64,000 nt of DNA from an uncultured Colwellia sp. (GTDB lineage: Bacteria; Pseudomonadota; Gammaproteobacteria; Enterobacterales; Alteromonadaceae), in the NCBI GenBank assembly GCA_913062815.1, contig CAJXWZ010000022.1, forward strand, positions 30,471 to 94,470. Direction: 5' to 3'. Under the pieces are notes generated by a model, which ran no database searches, was not told where the DNA came from, and was given only the letters and a program-made list of their open reading frames with translations. Positions 9,639 to 17,966 of this stretch are shown piece after piece. The position numbers and the translations under genes were made by a program. The first letter of the stretch is position 1; each line of letters starts with the position of its first letter.

Positions 9639-10409
9639 ATGATAAAAAAACTTTTTGCCACCTCACTTTTATTTTTAGGCTTTTCATCACTTTGTAACGC
9701 GACTATTGTTGAGTTTCAAACATCCCAAGGCAATTTTCAGGTAAATCTATTTGATCAAACCACCCCGAATACTGTTGACAATTTTTTACAATATATTGAA
9801 GAACAGCACTACACCAACTCTGTAATACATCGTGTTGTTCCTGGTTTTATTGTTCAAGGTGGCGGCTCTACGTTTACCGGTGAATGGCCTTTGTCAGGCA
9901 TTGCTACTAACCCAGCGATTACTAATGAGCCCGTTTATTCCAATGTAAAAGGCACTATAGCGATGGCTAAACTGCCAAATAATGTCAATAGTGCTTCTGA
10001 TGAGTGGTTTTTTAATTTAGCGAATAATGCCAGTAATTTGGATTTACAAAATGGAGGCTTTACTGTTTTTGGTCAAGTGATAGGCGATGGTATGGCCATA
10101 GTTGAGCAAATTGCCGGTTTATCTTTGTGCCAAGATATACCAATGCTCGATTACACCAGTCAAAATTGTAGTGAACAAAGTACACCAGGTATTGAAAACT
10201 TTGTTGTTATTAATCAAATTATTATCATTGATTCTTCAGATGTCACTGATGCTGATTTAACCCCCATTGAAAATACTTTGTTAACCTCAGGTACTCCCCC
10301 TGAAACCGGAAATGACAGCGGTGGTGGTGGAGGCGGTAGTTTTGCATGGTTGTTAATATTCAACGTCATCGTATTGTTCTTTAGAAAAGCAGTGTTGAAA
10401 GCGAGCTAA
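9639..10409 (+). CDS. Exported cyclophilin-type peptidyl-prolyl isomerase with GlyGly-CTERM tail
   Basis: 256 residues. A signal peptide (MIKKLFATSLLFLGFSSLCNA) is followed by a cyclophilin domain (about 22-195) with NTVDNFLQYIE, VIHRVVPGFIVQGGG and FTVFGQVIGDG. The C-terminus carries a Gly-rich run (SGGGGGGS), a hydrophobic helix (FAWLLIFNVIVLFF) and a short basic end (RKAVLKAS). That tripartite tail is the GlyGly-CTERM sorting signal, which in Shewanella, Vibrio and Colwellia-type bacteria is processed by a rhombosortase and leads to type II secretion/surface attachment. No rhombosortase gene is in the window. Cyclophilins normally lack such a tail, so this one probably acts on extracellular or surface proteins. 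Confidence 0.9.
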   Translation: MIKKLFATSLLFLGFSSLCNATIVEFQTSQGNFQVNLFDQTTPNTVDNFLQYIEEQHYTNSVIHRVVPGFIVQGGGSTFTGEWPLSGIATNPAITNEPVYSNVKGTIAMAKLPNNVNSASDEWFFNLANNASNLDLQNGGFTVFGQVIGDGMAIVEQIAGLSLCQDIPMLDYTSQNCSEQSTPGIENFVVINQIIIIDSSDVTDADLTPIENTLLTSGTPPETGNDSGGGGGGSFAWLLIFNVIVLFFRKAVLKAS

Positions 10410-10422
10410 ATTTTATGGTGTA

Positions 10423-10453
10423 GAGAGGCAAGCTTACCGCAAGCCTGCTTCTC
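10423..10453. terminator. Imperfect hairpin between convergent genes
   Basis: Inverted repeat with 13-base arms (GAGAGGCAAGCTT against AAGCCTGCTTCTC, one mismatch and one wobble) between the ends of the cyclophilin and GH97 genes. Probably a shared bidirectional terminator; the T tracts are weak. Confidence 0.45.
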
Positions 10454-10476
10454 AACTTTTGCGTAATCTATTCAGC

Positions 10477-12516
10477 TTAATCTAGCGCTTTAAAGCGTAT
10501 TGCTACACCACCACTGGTGGCTAGCTTGAATGATAACGTATCCTCAGCCGTTACTATTTTCTTTTCAATAATCATTTCATAGGGGTTATTTTTCCACTCA
10601 GCCTTATCACCATCACGATAAATTTGTGCTTGATATTTTTTTCCAAGCGTTAGAAAGTCTAGTGTTACTTGAATAGTTCGCGACGCTTCATCGGTTAGTG
10701 CACCTAAATACCAATCATTGCCATCTCGTTCTTGTCGAGCAAAAACGACATAATCGCCAACTTCGCCAGCGATTGCTTTACTTTCCTGCCAATCGGTCGG
10801 TACATCAGTGATGAATTTAAATGCATCTAATTTAGCCTCATAATTTCGCGGTAAGTCAGCGGCCATTTGTATTGGGCTATATAAAACCACATAAAGAGCT
10901 AGCTGTTTAGCCAGGGTTGTTTGAGGCCTATTTGTGTTTTCACCTAAGCCATTAAAACCCATATCAAAAATTCCTGGAGTAAAATCCATTGGCCCTGCAA
11001 GTAAGCGGGTATAGGGTAAAATAGCAGTATGTTCTGGTGGGTTTGGCGGACTGCCCCAAGCATTGAATTCTTGCCCTCGTGCACCCTCCCTCGCTATCCA
11101 GTTTGGGTATGTGCGTCTTAGCCCTGTGGCTTTTATGGGTTCATGGGTGTTAATGCTTATTTTATGTTTTGCCGCTTCAGTAACACTATGCAAATATTCA
11201 GCAACCATAAACTGACCATCGTGCCATTCTTTTCGAATAATGCCAGCTTCATCAATACGTTTAATATTTCCGCCATCAGCAACATAACCCGTTTTTATTT
11301 GGTTAATGCCATGTTTTTGATAAAGCGCATAAGCATCTGACATTTGTAATCGATAATTAGTCACATTACCTGATGTTTCGTGATGACCAATTAAATCAAC
11401 ACCCTTTTTCTTTCCATACTCAGTGACGGCTGCAATATCAAAGTCCGAAAAACTGTCATCAAAGTCGAACAGATCACCATTATTAAACCACTCTCCATCC
11501 CAACCAATATTCCAACCTTCAACTAGGACACCTTGAAAACCGTGTTTCGCCGCAAAATCCATATAGCGTTTAGTTTCACTCGTCGTTGCACCATGTTTGC
11601 TACCACTGGCCCAAGTATTTTCGCCAACATGCATGCCCCACCAAATACCAACATACTTTCCCGGTTCAACCCAAGAAACATCGCCAAGTTTATTGGGCTC
11701 ATTTAAATTGAGAATTAAAGTTGAATTAAGTAGTCCAACCGCATCTTTGCTGATTTGTATTGTTCGCCATGGTGTTTTAAAGTCGGTTTGGGTTTTAACT
11801 AGAATACCATCTGACCAAGGTGTTAAATCCGCCTTAAATAGTCCCGGTCTACGTTGATCTAACGTCATGGCAGCATAATCCACCAATGCCGCCTCATGAA
11901 TACTTAAATGTACTCCTGATTTTAATTTAAAGGTAAAGGGGGTATGCACTCTATCAACTTCAGCTAAACTGGTTGTGTTGTAGGTATACTCATAGCGATT
12001 CCAACCACGAGCGGGGATCCACCATGCGGTAACATGTTCGGCATCTGCTAGCGAAAACTGTGTTAACTCGTTAGTGATCTCAACTCGGTTTAGTAAACCT
12101 TGCTGCTTAGGTACTTCATAACGAAAACCGACACCATCATCAAAAGCGCGAAACCGTACGGTATAACGATTTGTGTTATCACGTTTAGCAGTGAATGTGA
12201 CCGCTATTTCATTGTGTTTATCTGCTACTTTTTGGCGTTCACCCCAAGGTAATTGCCAAGAGCTGTCAACACTATTGCGTGAAACATTTTCAATAGTAAA
12301 ACCTTGATTAAAGCCCGCAGCATCTTTAAATTCCATACCAAGTTGTGAAGGTGCAATTATGGCTTGCTGATTGAACGCTATTTGATAACTCGGCTGAGAA
12401 TGTTCATCACTTATTATTACCTTTATGTCGCCATTGGGTGAACTAAGGTGAGCATATTTAGCTTGTATATTTAACGATAAGGACAGTAATACAAAAAAGA
12501 GTGTAAGGTTTTTCAT
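10477..12516 (-). CDS. Glycoside hydrolase family 97 enzyme (SusB-like alpha-glycosidase)
   Basis: 679 residues with a signal peptide (MKNLTLFFVLLSLSLNIQA), so periplasmic or outer-membrane associated. The N-terminal beta-sandwich (PNGDIKVIISDE, FDDGVGFRYEVP), the catalytic (beta/alpha)8 barrel (VGIWWGMHVGENTW, VLVEGWNIGWD, INTHEPIKATGLRRTYPNW) and the C-terminal domain follow the GH97 layout. GH97 members act as inverting alpha-glucosidases or retaining alpha-galactosidases; which one applies cannot be fixed by eye. No TonB receptor or carbohydrate cluster is adjacent, so it appears as a stand-alone oligosaccharide hydrolase. Confidence 0.9.
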   Translation of the reverse strand: MKNLTLFFVLLSLSLNIQAKYAHLSSPNGDIKVIISDEHSQPSYQIAFNQQAIIAPSQLGMEFKDAAGFNQGFTIENVSRNSVDSSWQLPWGERQKVADKHNEIAVTFTAKRDNTNRYTVRFRAFDDGVGFRYEVPKQQGLLNRVEITNELTQFSLADAEHVTAWWIPARGWNRYEYTYNTTSLAEVDRVHTPFTFKLKSGVHLSIHEAALVDYAAMTLDQRRPGLFKADLTPWSDGILVKTQTDFKTPWRTIQISKDAVGLLNSTLILNLNEPNKLGDVSWVEPGKYVGIWWGMHVGENTWASGSKHGATTSETKRYMDFAAKHGFQGVLVEGWNIGWDGEWFNNGDLFDFDDSFSDFDIAAVTEYGKKKGVDLIGHHETSGNVTNYRLQMSDAYALYQKHGINQIKTGYVADGGNIKRIDEAGIIRKEWHDGQFMVAEYLHSVTEAAKHKISINTHEPIKATGLRRTYPNWIAREGARGQEFNAWGSPPNPPEHTAILPYTRLLAGPMDFTPGIFDMGFNGLGENTNRPQTTLAKQLALYVVLYSPIQMAADLPRNYEAKLDAFKFITDVPTDWQESKAIAGEVGDYVVFARQERDGNDWYLGALTDEASRTIQVTLDFLTLGKKYQAQIYRDGDKAEWKNNPYEMIIEKKIVTAEDTLSFKLATSGGVAIRFKALD

Positions 12517-12641
12517 AACAGTAATTATTATATGAAGTAGTACAAATCAGCATACCCTTTTTTAACTAAAAAACATTAGCTTACATACGTATTCATTAAT
12601 CAAAAAAATTGAAATAATTAACACACAAATTTAGAGCAAAA

Positions 12642-12667
12642 AAAAAGCAGCATTTCTGCTGCTTTTT
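12642..12667 (-). terminator. Intrinsic terminator of glnK-amtB
   Basis: Perfect 11-bp stem (AAAAAGCAGCA and complement) with a 4-base loop, followed on the minus strand by nine T residues. It lies 54 bases beyond the amtB stop codon. It is symmetrical enough to work in both directions, but the only transcript arriving is glnK-amtB. Confidence 0.85.
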
Positions 12668-12720
12668 CAATTCACTAACCTAGGTTTAACTGGTAGGAAA
12701 TTACTTGTTAATTAAGAGAA

Positions 12721-14001
12721 TTAACCGCGGGTGAATTCTGGGTATGCTTCCATACCGCAATCAGCTTTATCAACACCTTCATATTCTTCTTCATCAGTAA
12801 CACGAATACCCATGATTTTCTTCAATGCAAACCAAACTACAAAACTAGTACAGAATACCCAAACAAAGATAGTTGCTGCACCAATTAACTGGCCACTAAA
12901 CGTAGAGCCTGAATTAGTAATTGGTACGATAAGTAAACCAAATAGACCTACTACACCATGTACTGAAATAGCACCCACTGGATCATCAATTTTAACTTTA
13001 TCAAGCGCAAGAATTGATAACACCACAATTACACCGGCAATGGCACCGAAAATAGTTGCTTGTAATGGTGATGGCGTAGATGGCTCTGCGGTAATAGCAA
13101 CAAGACCTGCTAATGCACCGTTTAAGGTCATAGTTAAATCAGCTTTCTTAAACAAGATTTTAGCGAATACTAACGCAGCGATAGCACCAGCTGCAGCTGC
13201 AGCGTTAGTGTTTAAAAACACCATAGCAACAGAGTTAGCACTATTGATATCGGCAAGCTTTAATACTGAACCACCGTTAAAACCAAACCAACCCATCCAT
13301 AAAATGAATGTACCTAAGGTTGCCATAGGTAAGTTAGCACCTGGAATCGCGTTTACTTTACCATCTGAAGTATATTTTCCTTTACGTGCACCAAGTAATA
13401 AAACACCCGCTAATGCTGCTGAAGCACCGGCCATATGAACAATACCTGAACCTGCAAAATCAGAGAAACCAAGGTCTCCTAAAGTATAAAGACCAAATAC
13501 TGAATCACCATTCCATGTCCAAGCACCTTCCATTGGATAGATAAAACCAGTTAAAACGACAGAGAATGCTAAGAAAGCCCATAGTTTCATACGTTCAGCA
13601 ACTGCACCTGAAACAATAGACATTGCCGTAGCAACAAATACTACTTGAAAGAAAAAGTCAGAAGCATTCGAGTATACTGCGCCGCCACCAAATCCAGCTT
13701 CGGCAGACTCAGCTAAAACAGTTCCTACTAACGCATCAGCATCAGCGGCACCATCTAAAGCAATACCATTTAAGAATACGCCACCACCATACATGATGTC
13801 GTAACCAACAACTAAGTACATAATGCAAGCAATAGCATACAATGCCACATTCTTAGTTAAAATTTCAGTGGTGTTTTTTGCTCGCACTAGGCCAGCTTCT
13901 AACATTGAGAAACCTGCTGCCATCCACATGACAAGCGCACCGCACACTAGAAAATAAAAGGTATCTAATGCATATTGAAGTTGAAAAATATTCTGTTCCA
14001 T
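12721..14001 (-). CDS. amtB: Ammonium transporter Amt/AmtB
   Basis: 426-residue Amt/MEP/Rh family inner-membrane ammonium channel with about 11 hydrophobic segments. The N-terminus MEQNIFQLQYALDTFYFLVC lacks the cleaved signal of E. coli AmtB but fits marine Amt proteins. The pore histidine pair is visible as SGIVHMAGASA and GAISVHGVVGLFG, and the conserved MLEAGLVRAKN and WMGWFGFNGGS segments are present. It lies 59 bases downstream of glnK on the same strand, the usual pairing in which GlnK plugs the transporter when nitrogen is plentiful. Confidence 0.97.
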   Translation of the reverse strand: MEQNIFQLQYALDTFYFLVCGALVMWMAAGFSMLEAGLVRAKNTTEILTKNVALYAIACIMYLVVGYDIMYGGGVFLNGIALDGAADADALVGTVLAESAEAGFGGGAVYSNASDFFFQVVFVATAMSIVSGAVAERMKLWAFLAFSVVLTGFIYPMEGAWTWNGDSVFGLYTLGDLGFSDFAGSGIVHMAGASAALAGVLLLGARKGKYTSDGKVNAIPGANLPMATLGTFILWMGWFGFNGGSVLKLADINSANSVAMVFLNTNAAAAAGAIAALVFAKILFKKADLTMTLNGALAGLVAITAEPSTPSPLQATIFGAIAGVIVVLSILALDKVKIDDPVGAISVHGVVGLFGLLIVPITNSGSTFSGQLIGAATIFVWVFCTSFVVWFALKKIMGIRVTDEEEYEGVDKADCGMEAYPEFTRG

Positions 14002-14060
14002 AATAAGTCCTAAAATAAATCTTATTTGTTTTTTAAGTGATTTGTATTAATTATTAATGC

Positions 14061-14414
<354 letters not shown>

Positions 14415-14443
14415 TTAATTTTAGGTGATATTGAATTGTATAA

Positions 14444-14459
14444 TTCAATTCATGTGCCA
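14444..14459 (-). promoter_or_regulatory. Candidate sigma-54 (RpoN) promoter for glnK-amtB
   Basis: On the minus strand TGGCAC is followed after five bases by TTGAA, compared with the -24/-12 consensus TGGCAC-N5-TTGC(A/T): all six -24 bases and the TTG of the -12 element match. It is about 45 bases upstream of the GTG start. A 7-bp inverted repeat (TTGAATT/AATTCAA, 14431-14448) overlaps the -12 element. Confidence 0.55.
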
Positions 14460-14521
14460 TAAAATTTAAAAGATTAAAAACATAAGGTTACAGTAATTTA
14501 CTTTATTTACAGAAAGGAGGT

Positions 14522-14569
14522 TGCACCAAAAAAGCACAACAAAGAGCGGTTGCGATTTTATTTGGTGCA
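14522..14569. promoter_or_regulatory. Widely spaced TGCACCA/TGGTGCA half-sites upstream of glnK
   Basis: TGCACCA at 14522-14528 and TGGTGCA at 14563-14569 equal the two half-sites of the enterobacterial NtrC consensus, but they are 34 bases apart rather than about 3. They lie 60-115 bases upstream of the -24 element, where activator sites are expected. Each could be one good half of a degenerate NtrC site; this is tentative. Confidence 0.35.
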
Positions 14570-14594
14570 TGAGTAGGTAGTTTTATACTTAATG

Positions 14595-16751
14595 TTATGA
14601 TCTTAATTGCCAAATACTGATCTGTGGAAAACTTAAGGTGAAGTGTCGGCGGTTGTTTTTAAGCACTCGCGTTAGTTGATGTTGCTCTAGCAGAGTAAAG
14701 TGAGGTGCTAACAACAAAGATAAGCCATCAAAACCGGTGACATTTTCACCATTAACTTTTATGCCCCCTAACCAGTTTTCTTTGCTTGTTTGTTGCTCAT
14801 CAAAATCATAACTTGAAACAATAATAAGCAATCCGTTTGCTTTTAAGCGTTGATGTATTTGCTGCAAAAATATTCTTGGCTCATAATTATGCTCAAGAAC
14901 ATGTTGCGCCAGCACTGCATCATAACCTGTAAATATATTTTTGAGGTTACTCGCATCGCCTTGGCTAAAGTGAATGTTTTCACTACAGGGTAAGTCAGCC
15001 TTTTGTAAATCAACTTCATGAAAGTCAACAATATCACCTTCATTTTCTAACTGATAACGTACTGATTTCCCTTGTTGCAAATTAACACAATGACGAATAT
15101 AACGCGCTGAAAAATCAACACCGTCGACATGACTAAAACACTGCGCTAACATAAAACTACTACGGCCAACGCTACAACCTAAATCCAAACATTTATCAGT
15201 AGCAAGATTGTACTTTTGCAATGCACTTGCCACATGATCAGTTATTTGTTGACTATAGTTTTTCGCTGCTACTGGCATCGCGGATGTTGCACAGCCATAC
15301 TGGCTATGTAATTGCTGTGCTATAAGCTTGTCGGTTTCATAGTGATTAGCCTCAAGGTTAGGAAGTTGCTCAGCATTGCTTTGCACATAGCGAAAGCCTG
15401 CATGTTGAAAAAAATGTCTTCGAAAAGCATAGCGAGAATATTTTTGCGCTTCATTACCAGTAGATATCCACGAGCCCCCTTTAATGAGGTTGTGTTTACC
15501 GTCAAAAGTTGGCGTAGAGAAGTCGTCATATAATGGATGAACACTAAAGCCATGAAAGCCATCGATAGTTGACTCAGTCCATTGCCATACATTGCCAATA
15601 ATATCGAACAAGCCATCGTGTTCAAATTGTTCAACCGGACAAGAAGAAGCGTAATACTCATGATTAATATTAGCAGGCGCCTTTTGCCAATTAGCTATAT
15701 CACCATTTACTTTGTCGCGTAAACATAACCACTCCCCTTCTGTCGGTAAACGGATAAACTCTTTACCTGCAGAGGTAACCAAACTGTTTTTCCAATGACA
15801 AAACGCCTTAGCCTCTAAATAATTCACTTCGACAGGCCAGTTTAGTGGTAATGGCATTTCATTCAGTAAATTGCGCTGCCAATAGACAACTTCATCACCT
15901 TGTAGGCCTTTGTCTATCCAGAATCTTGGCATAGTAGCTTTGGTAAATGCTAGCCATTGCTGACCTTCCTCAGTCCAAAACTCAGGTTTTTTGTAACCCG
16001 AAGCGTTAACGAAAGCTAAATATTCTTGATTTGACACTAGGTATTTTGACGCACTAAAGTCATTTAACGTTAACGAGTCATGACCATATTCATTGTCCCA
16101 ACCAAAAGTTTCATCACTGCTTGGCTTGCCAAATTCAATGGTTTTTCCTGAGATAGGTATTAGTTCATTTTGAAGTGCTTTGCCGCTATCTTCGCAAGTT
16201 TTCCACGCTTTAGTCGCCGAAAGGTATTGCAAAGGTAACATACGCATGATAACTGACGATGTTTCAATATGAATACGTTCGTGTTCACAACCCATTAAAA
16301 TAATCCAAGCGAATGAATCTTGCGTAATGGGTAATGTTAACTCCATTTCATCAATAAGGTTTTCAACTAGGCTGGCGACTTGATCACGGTATGTGCGAAC
16401 TTCATCAACACTAGGCCAATCATAATGCCCGCTATTAAGATCGTCCCAGCTCATTTCATCGACCCCTACAGCGCAAATAGCTTCTAACTTACTATTGAGG
16501 CGTTTTGAGATAAATTTACCCAACATCAGCTTGTTAATGTAAAAACTAGCAGTATGACCAAAATAAAAAATTAACGGGTGTCTTAACCTTTCTGGGCGAA
16601 GGTAATAAGCACTGTCATCGTTAACTAAAGCGAATAACGACTCATACTCAGCCCACGTTTGTTTAAAGTACGCTTTCAGCTCTTGCTTTTTAGCGCCAAC
16701 ACTCGTGCCATTTATTGATGGCTGTTTAGCTTTTGTTGTAGTGACATCCAT
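14595..16751 (-). CDS. ovoA: OvoA, 5-histidylcysteine sulfoxide synthase with C-terminal methyltransferase
   Basis: 718 residues. OvoA is a non-heme iron enzyme that joins cysteine to C5 of histidine with oxygen, the first step of ovothiol biosynthesis; its fused methyltransferase later methylates the imidazole. The DinB-like N-terminal domain carries the iron ligands (FGHTAS, His66; HERIHIE, His157 and His161). A formylglycine-generating-enzyme-like domain spans about 200-460 (RLPTEGEWLCLRD, GNVWQWTES, KGGSWISTG, FRYVQS). The class I methyltransferase domain runs from about 480 (CLDLGCSVGRSSF, VLAQHVLEH). It is the last gene of a three-gene minus-strand operon, 21 bases after a glutamine-synthetase-like gene. 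OvoB, the sulfoxide lyase, is not nearby. Confidence 0.93.
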   Translation of the reverse strand: MDVTTTKAKQPSINGTSVGAKKQELKAYFKQTWAEYESLFALVNDDSAYYLRPERLRHPLIFYFGHTASFYINKLMLGKFISKRLNSKLEAICAVGVDEMSWDDLNSGHYDWPSVDEVRTYRDQVASLVENLIDEMELTLPITQDSFAWIILMGCEHERIHIETSSVIMRMLPLQYLSATKAWKTCEDSGKALQNELIPISGKTIEFGKPSSDETFGWDNEYGHDSLTLNDFSASKYLVSNQEYLAFVNASGYKKPEFWTEEGQQWLAFTKATMPRFWIDKGLQGDEVVYWQRNLLNEMPLPLNWPVEVNYLEAKAFCHWKNSLVTSAGKEFIRLPTEGEWLCLRDKVNGDIANWQKAPANINHEYYASSCPVEQFEHDGLFDIIGNVWQWTESTIDGFHGFSVHPLYDDFSTPTFDGKHNLIKGGSWISTGNEAQKYSRYAFRRHFFQHAGFRYVQSNAEQLPNLEANHYETDKLIAQQLHSQYGCATSAMPVAAKNYSQQITDHVASALQKYNLATDKCLDLGCSVGRSSFMLAQCFSHVDGVDFSARYIRHCVNLQQGKSVRYQLENEGDIVDFHEVDLQKADLPCSENIHFSQGDASNLKNIFTGYDAVLAQHVLEHNYEPRIFLQQIHQRLKANGLLIIVSSYDFDEQQTSKENWLGGIKVNGENVTGFDGLSLLLAPHFTLLEQHQLTRVLKNNRRHFTLSFPQISIWQLRS

Positions 16752-16772
16752 AAATCATTTCTTATATTTTAC

Positions 16773-17966
16773 TCAAGCTTTGACAAAATTTACTTGATAG
16801 TTATTGAGTATTATTTGTTTTATTTTATCGCCTATCATCATAGAACAGTCAAGTTCAGAATTTGCTTTCAATCCAGTTTGCTTCTCTTGCACCAAATTAA
16901 TGCCATCACTAAACCAAGAACTCATGTTGAATAAATCAATAGCGCCTAGGGTACCGTTTTTGCCAACGTCACTATAAAGTGATGGTGGCAACGCGGTAGC
17001 AATAACTTCATTGGGTATGACATGTTGTTTTTTTTCATAAGCATTAACAGCATCAATAATATTGAGCAAACCATAAATTACATTAATAAAGGGATTATAA
17101 TCAATGCTTGCAGCACCTAGCCTATGTTCTATCCGTGCTGTTTTTTGCCAATTATGGTGCACTGCTAAAATATTGCTATTTTTGTCATATAAAAGAGGCT
17201 CTTCACCCATAAGCTGATTATGCTTGCCAAACTTTTTATATAATGCAACGCTGCCTTGATGACCGCCAGATATATCTATGGGCGAACATAACTCTTGTGC
17301 TAAACCATAGCGAGTCTTCAACGCTAAACGATCGAATGCCGCTTCCACGGGAAGATATAACAAACTACATTCAAGGCTTGTACGTAAAAAGCAATATTGC
17401 AAATACTCACCAAAATCGTCTTTTGCAATAAGGTTCTCTCCTTGGTTGTTTAACACACTAACATTAAGCTGTACTGCATTAGGTATATGTACCGCCCGGG
17501 TATCATGACTAAAAATATTTTGAGAACCGAACGCCAACTTCCCTCTATCACCACTCCAAACGACCGGATTAATTAAGGTTTCAACAAGGCCGTCTTTTTG
17601 AAAAAATTGATTAAACCATTGTGGCAGTGATGTTATTACTCGATGCAAATTCATGGCTTCTTTTAATGGGCTCTGTCCATTAAACAAAGAAACGTATTCC
17701 CATTGGTTTTGCCAATATTCATTAACTATCTCACCATCTATACCAATACTACGAAAAAACTGATTAATCATAGTGAAATTTAGCTTTTTATGCTGGCCGT
17801 TCGCTGTGAGAATACGGTAGCAGCCCTCTAATTCAAAATGTATTTGGGCTTGATAACCTAAGTGTTCAAGATAATCCTGCAAAAGACAAATTGCTTGCTG
17901 AAACACAGGGATTTGCGAAGTAGAACACCGGATTGACGATTGCTCTTGATTATATTTACTGGTCAT
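16773..17966 (-). CDS. Divergent glutamine-synthetase-fold protein encoded with ovoA
   Basis: 397 residues, no exact family recognised. Several segments line up by eye with the catalytic domain of glutamine synthetases and gamma-glutamylpolyamine synthetases: IHFELEGCYRI (metal-ligand Glu-x-Glu strand, Glu45/Glu47), NEYWQNQWEYV (compare HEYGPGQYE; Glu83 and Glu90), GLVETLINPVV (compare the GLxATFMPKP strand) and ARIEHRLGAASIDYNPF (compare RIEVRxxxxxANPY; Glu280, Arg282). The N-terminal beta-grasp domain of GS is lacking, and the HxH/S metal/glutamate motif appears replaced by KLAFGS. Its gene overlaps the GGDEF gene by 11 bases and precedes ovoA by 21, so an ATP-dependent ligase or a regulatory relative acting on an ovothiol-related compound is a reasonable guess only. 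Confidence 0.6.
   Translation of the reverse strand: MTSKYNQEQSSIRCSTSQIPVFQQAICLLQDYLEHLGYQAQIHFELEGCYRILTANGQHKKLNFTMINQFFRSIGIDGEIVNEYWQNQWEYVSLFNGQSPLKEAMNLHRVITSLPQWFNQFFQKDGLVETLINPVVWSGDRGKLAFGSQNIFSHDTRAVHIPNAVQLNVSVLNNQGENLIAKDDFGEYLQYCFLRTSLECSLLYLPVEAAFDRLALKTRYGLAQELCSPIDISGGHQGSVALYKKFGKHNQLMGEEPLLYDKNSNILAVHHNWQKTARIEHRLGAASIDYNPFINVIYGLLNIIDAVNAYEKKQHVIPNEVIATALPPSLYSDVGKNGTLGAIDLFNMSSWFSDGINLVQEKQTGLKANSELDCSMMIGDKIKQIILNNYQVNFVKA

Noticed and set aside
12731..13438. 235-codon plus-strand open frame opposite amtB
   Set aside because: It lies fully antisense to the clearly identified ammonium transporter, is Ala/Pro/Asn-rich as expected from reversed membrane-protein codons, and shows no family motif.
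15320..15661. 113-codon frame inside ovoA in another frame
   Set aside because: Shadow of the FGE-like domain of ovoA; no ribosome binding site and no recognisable protein features.
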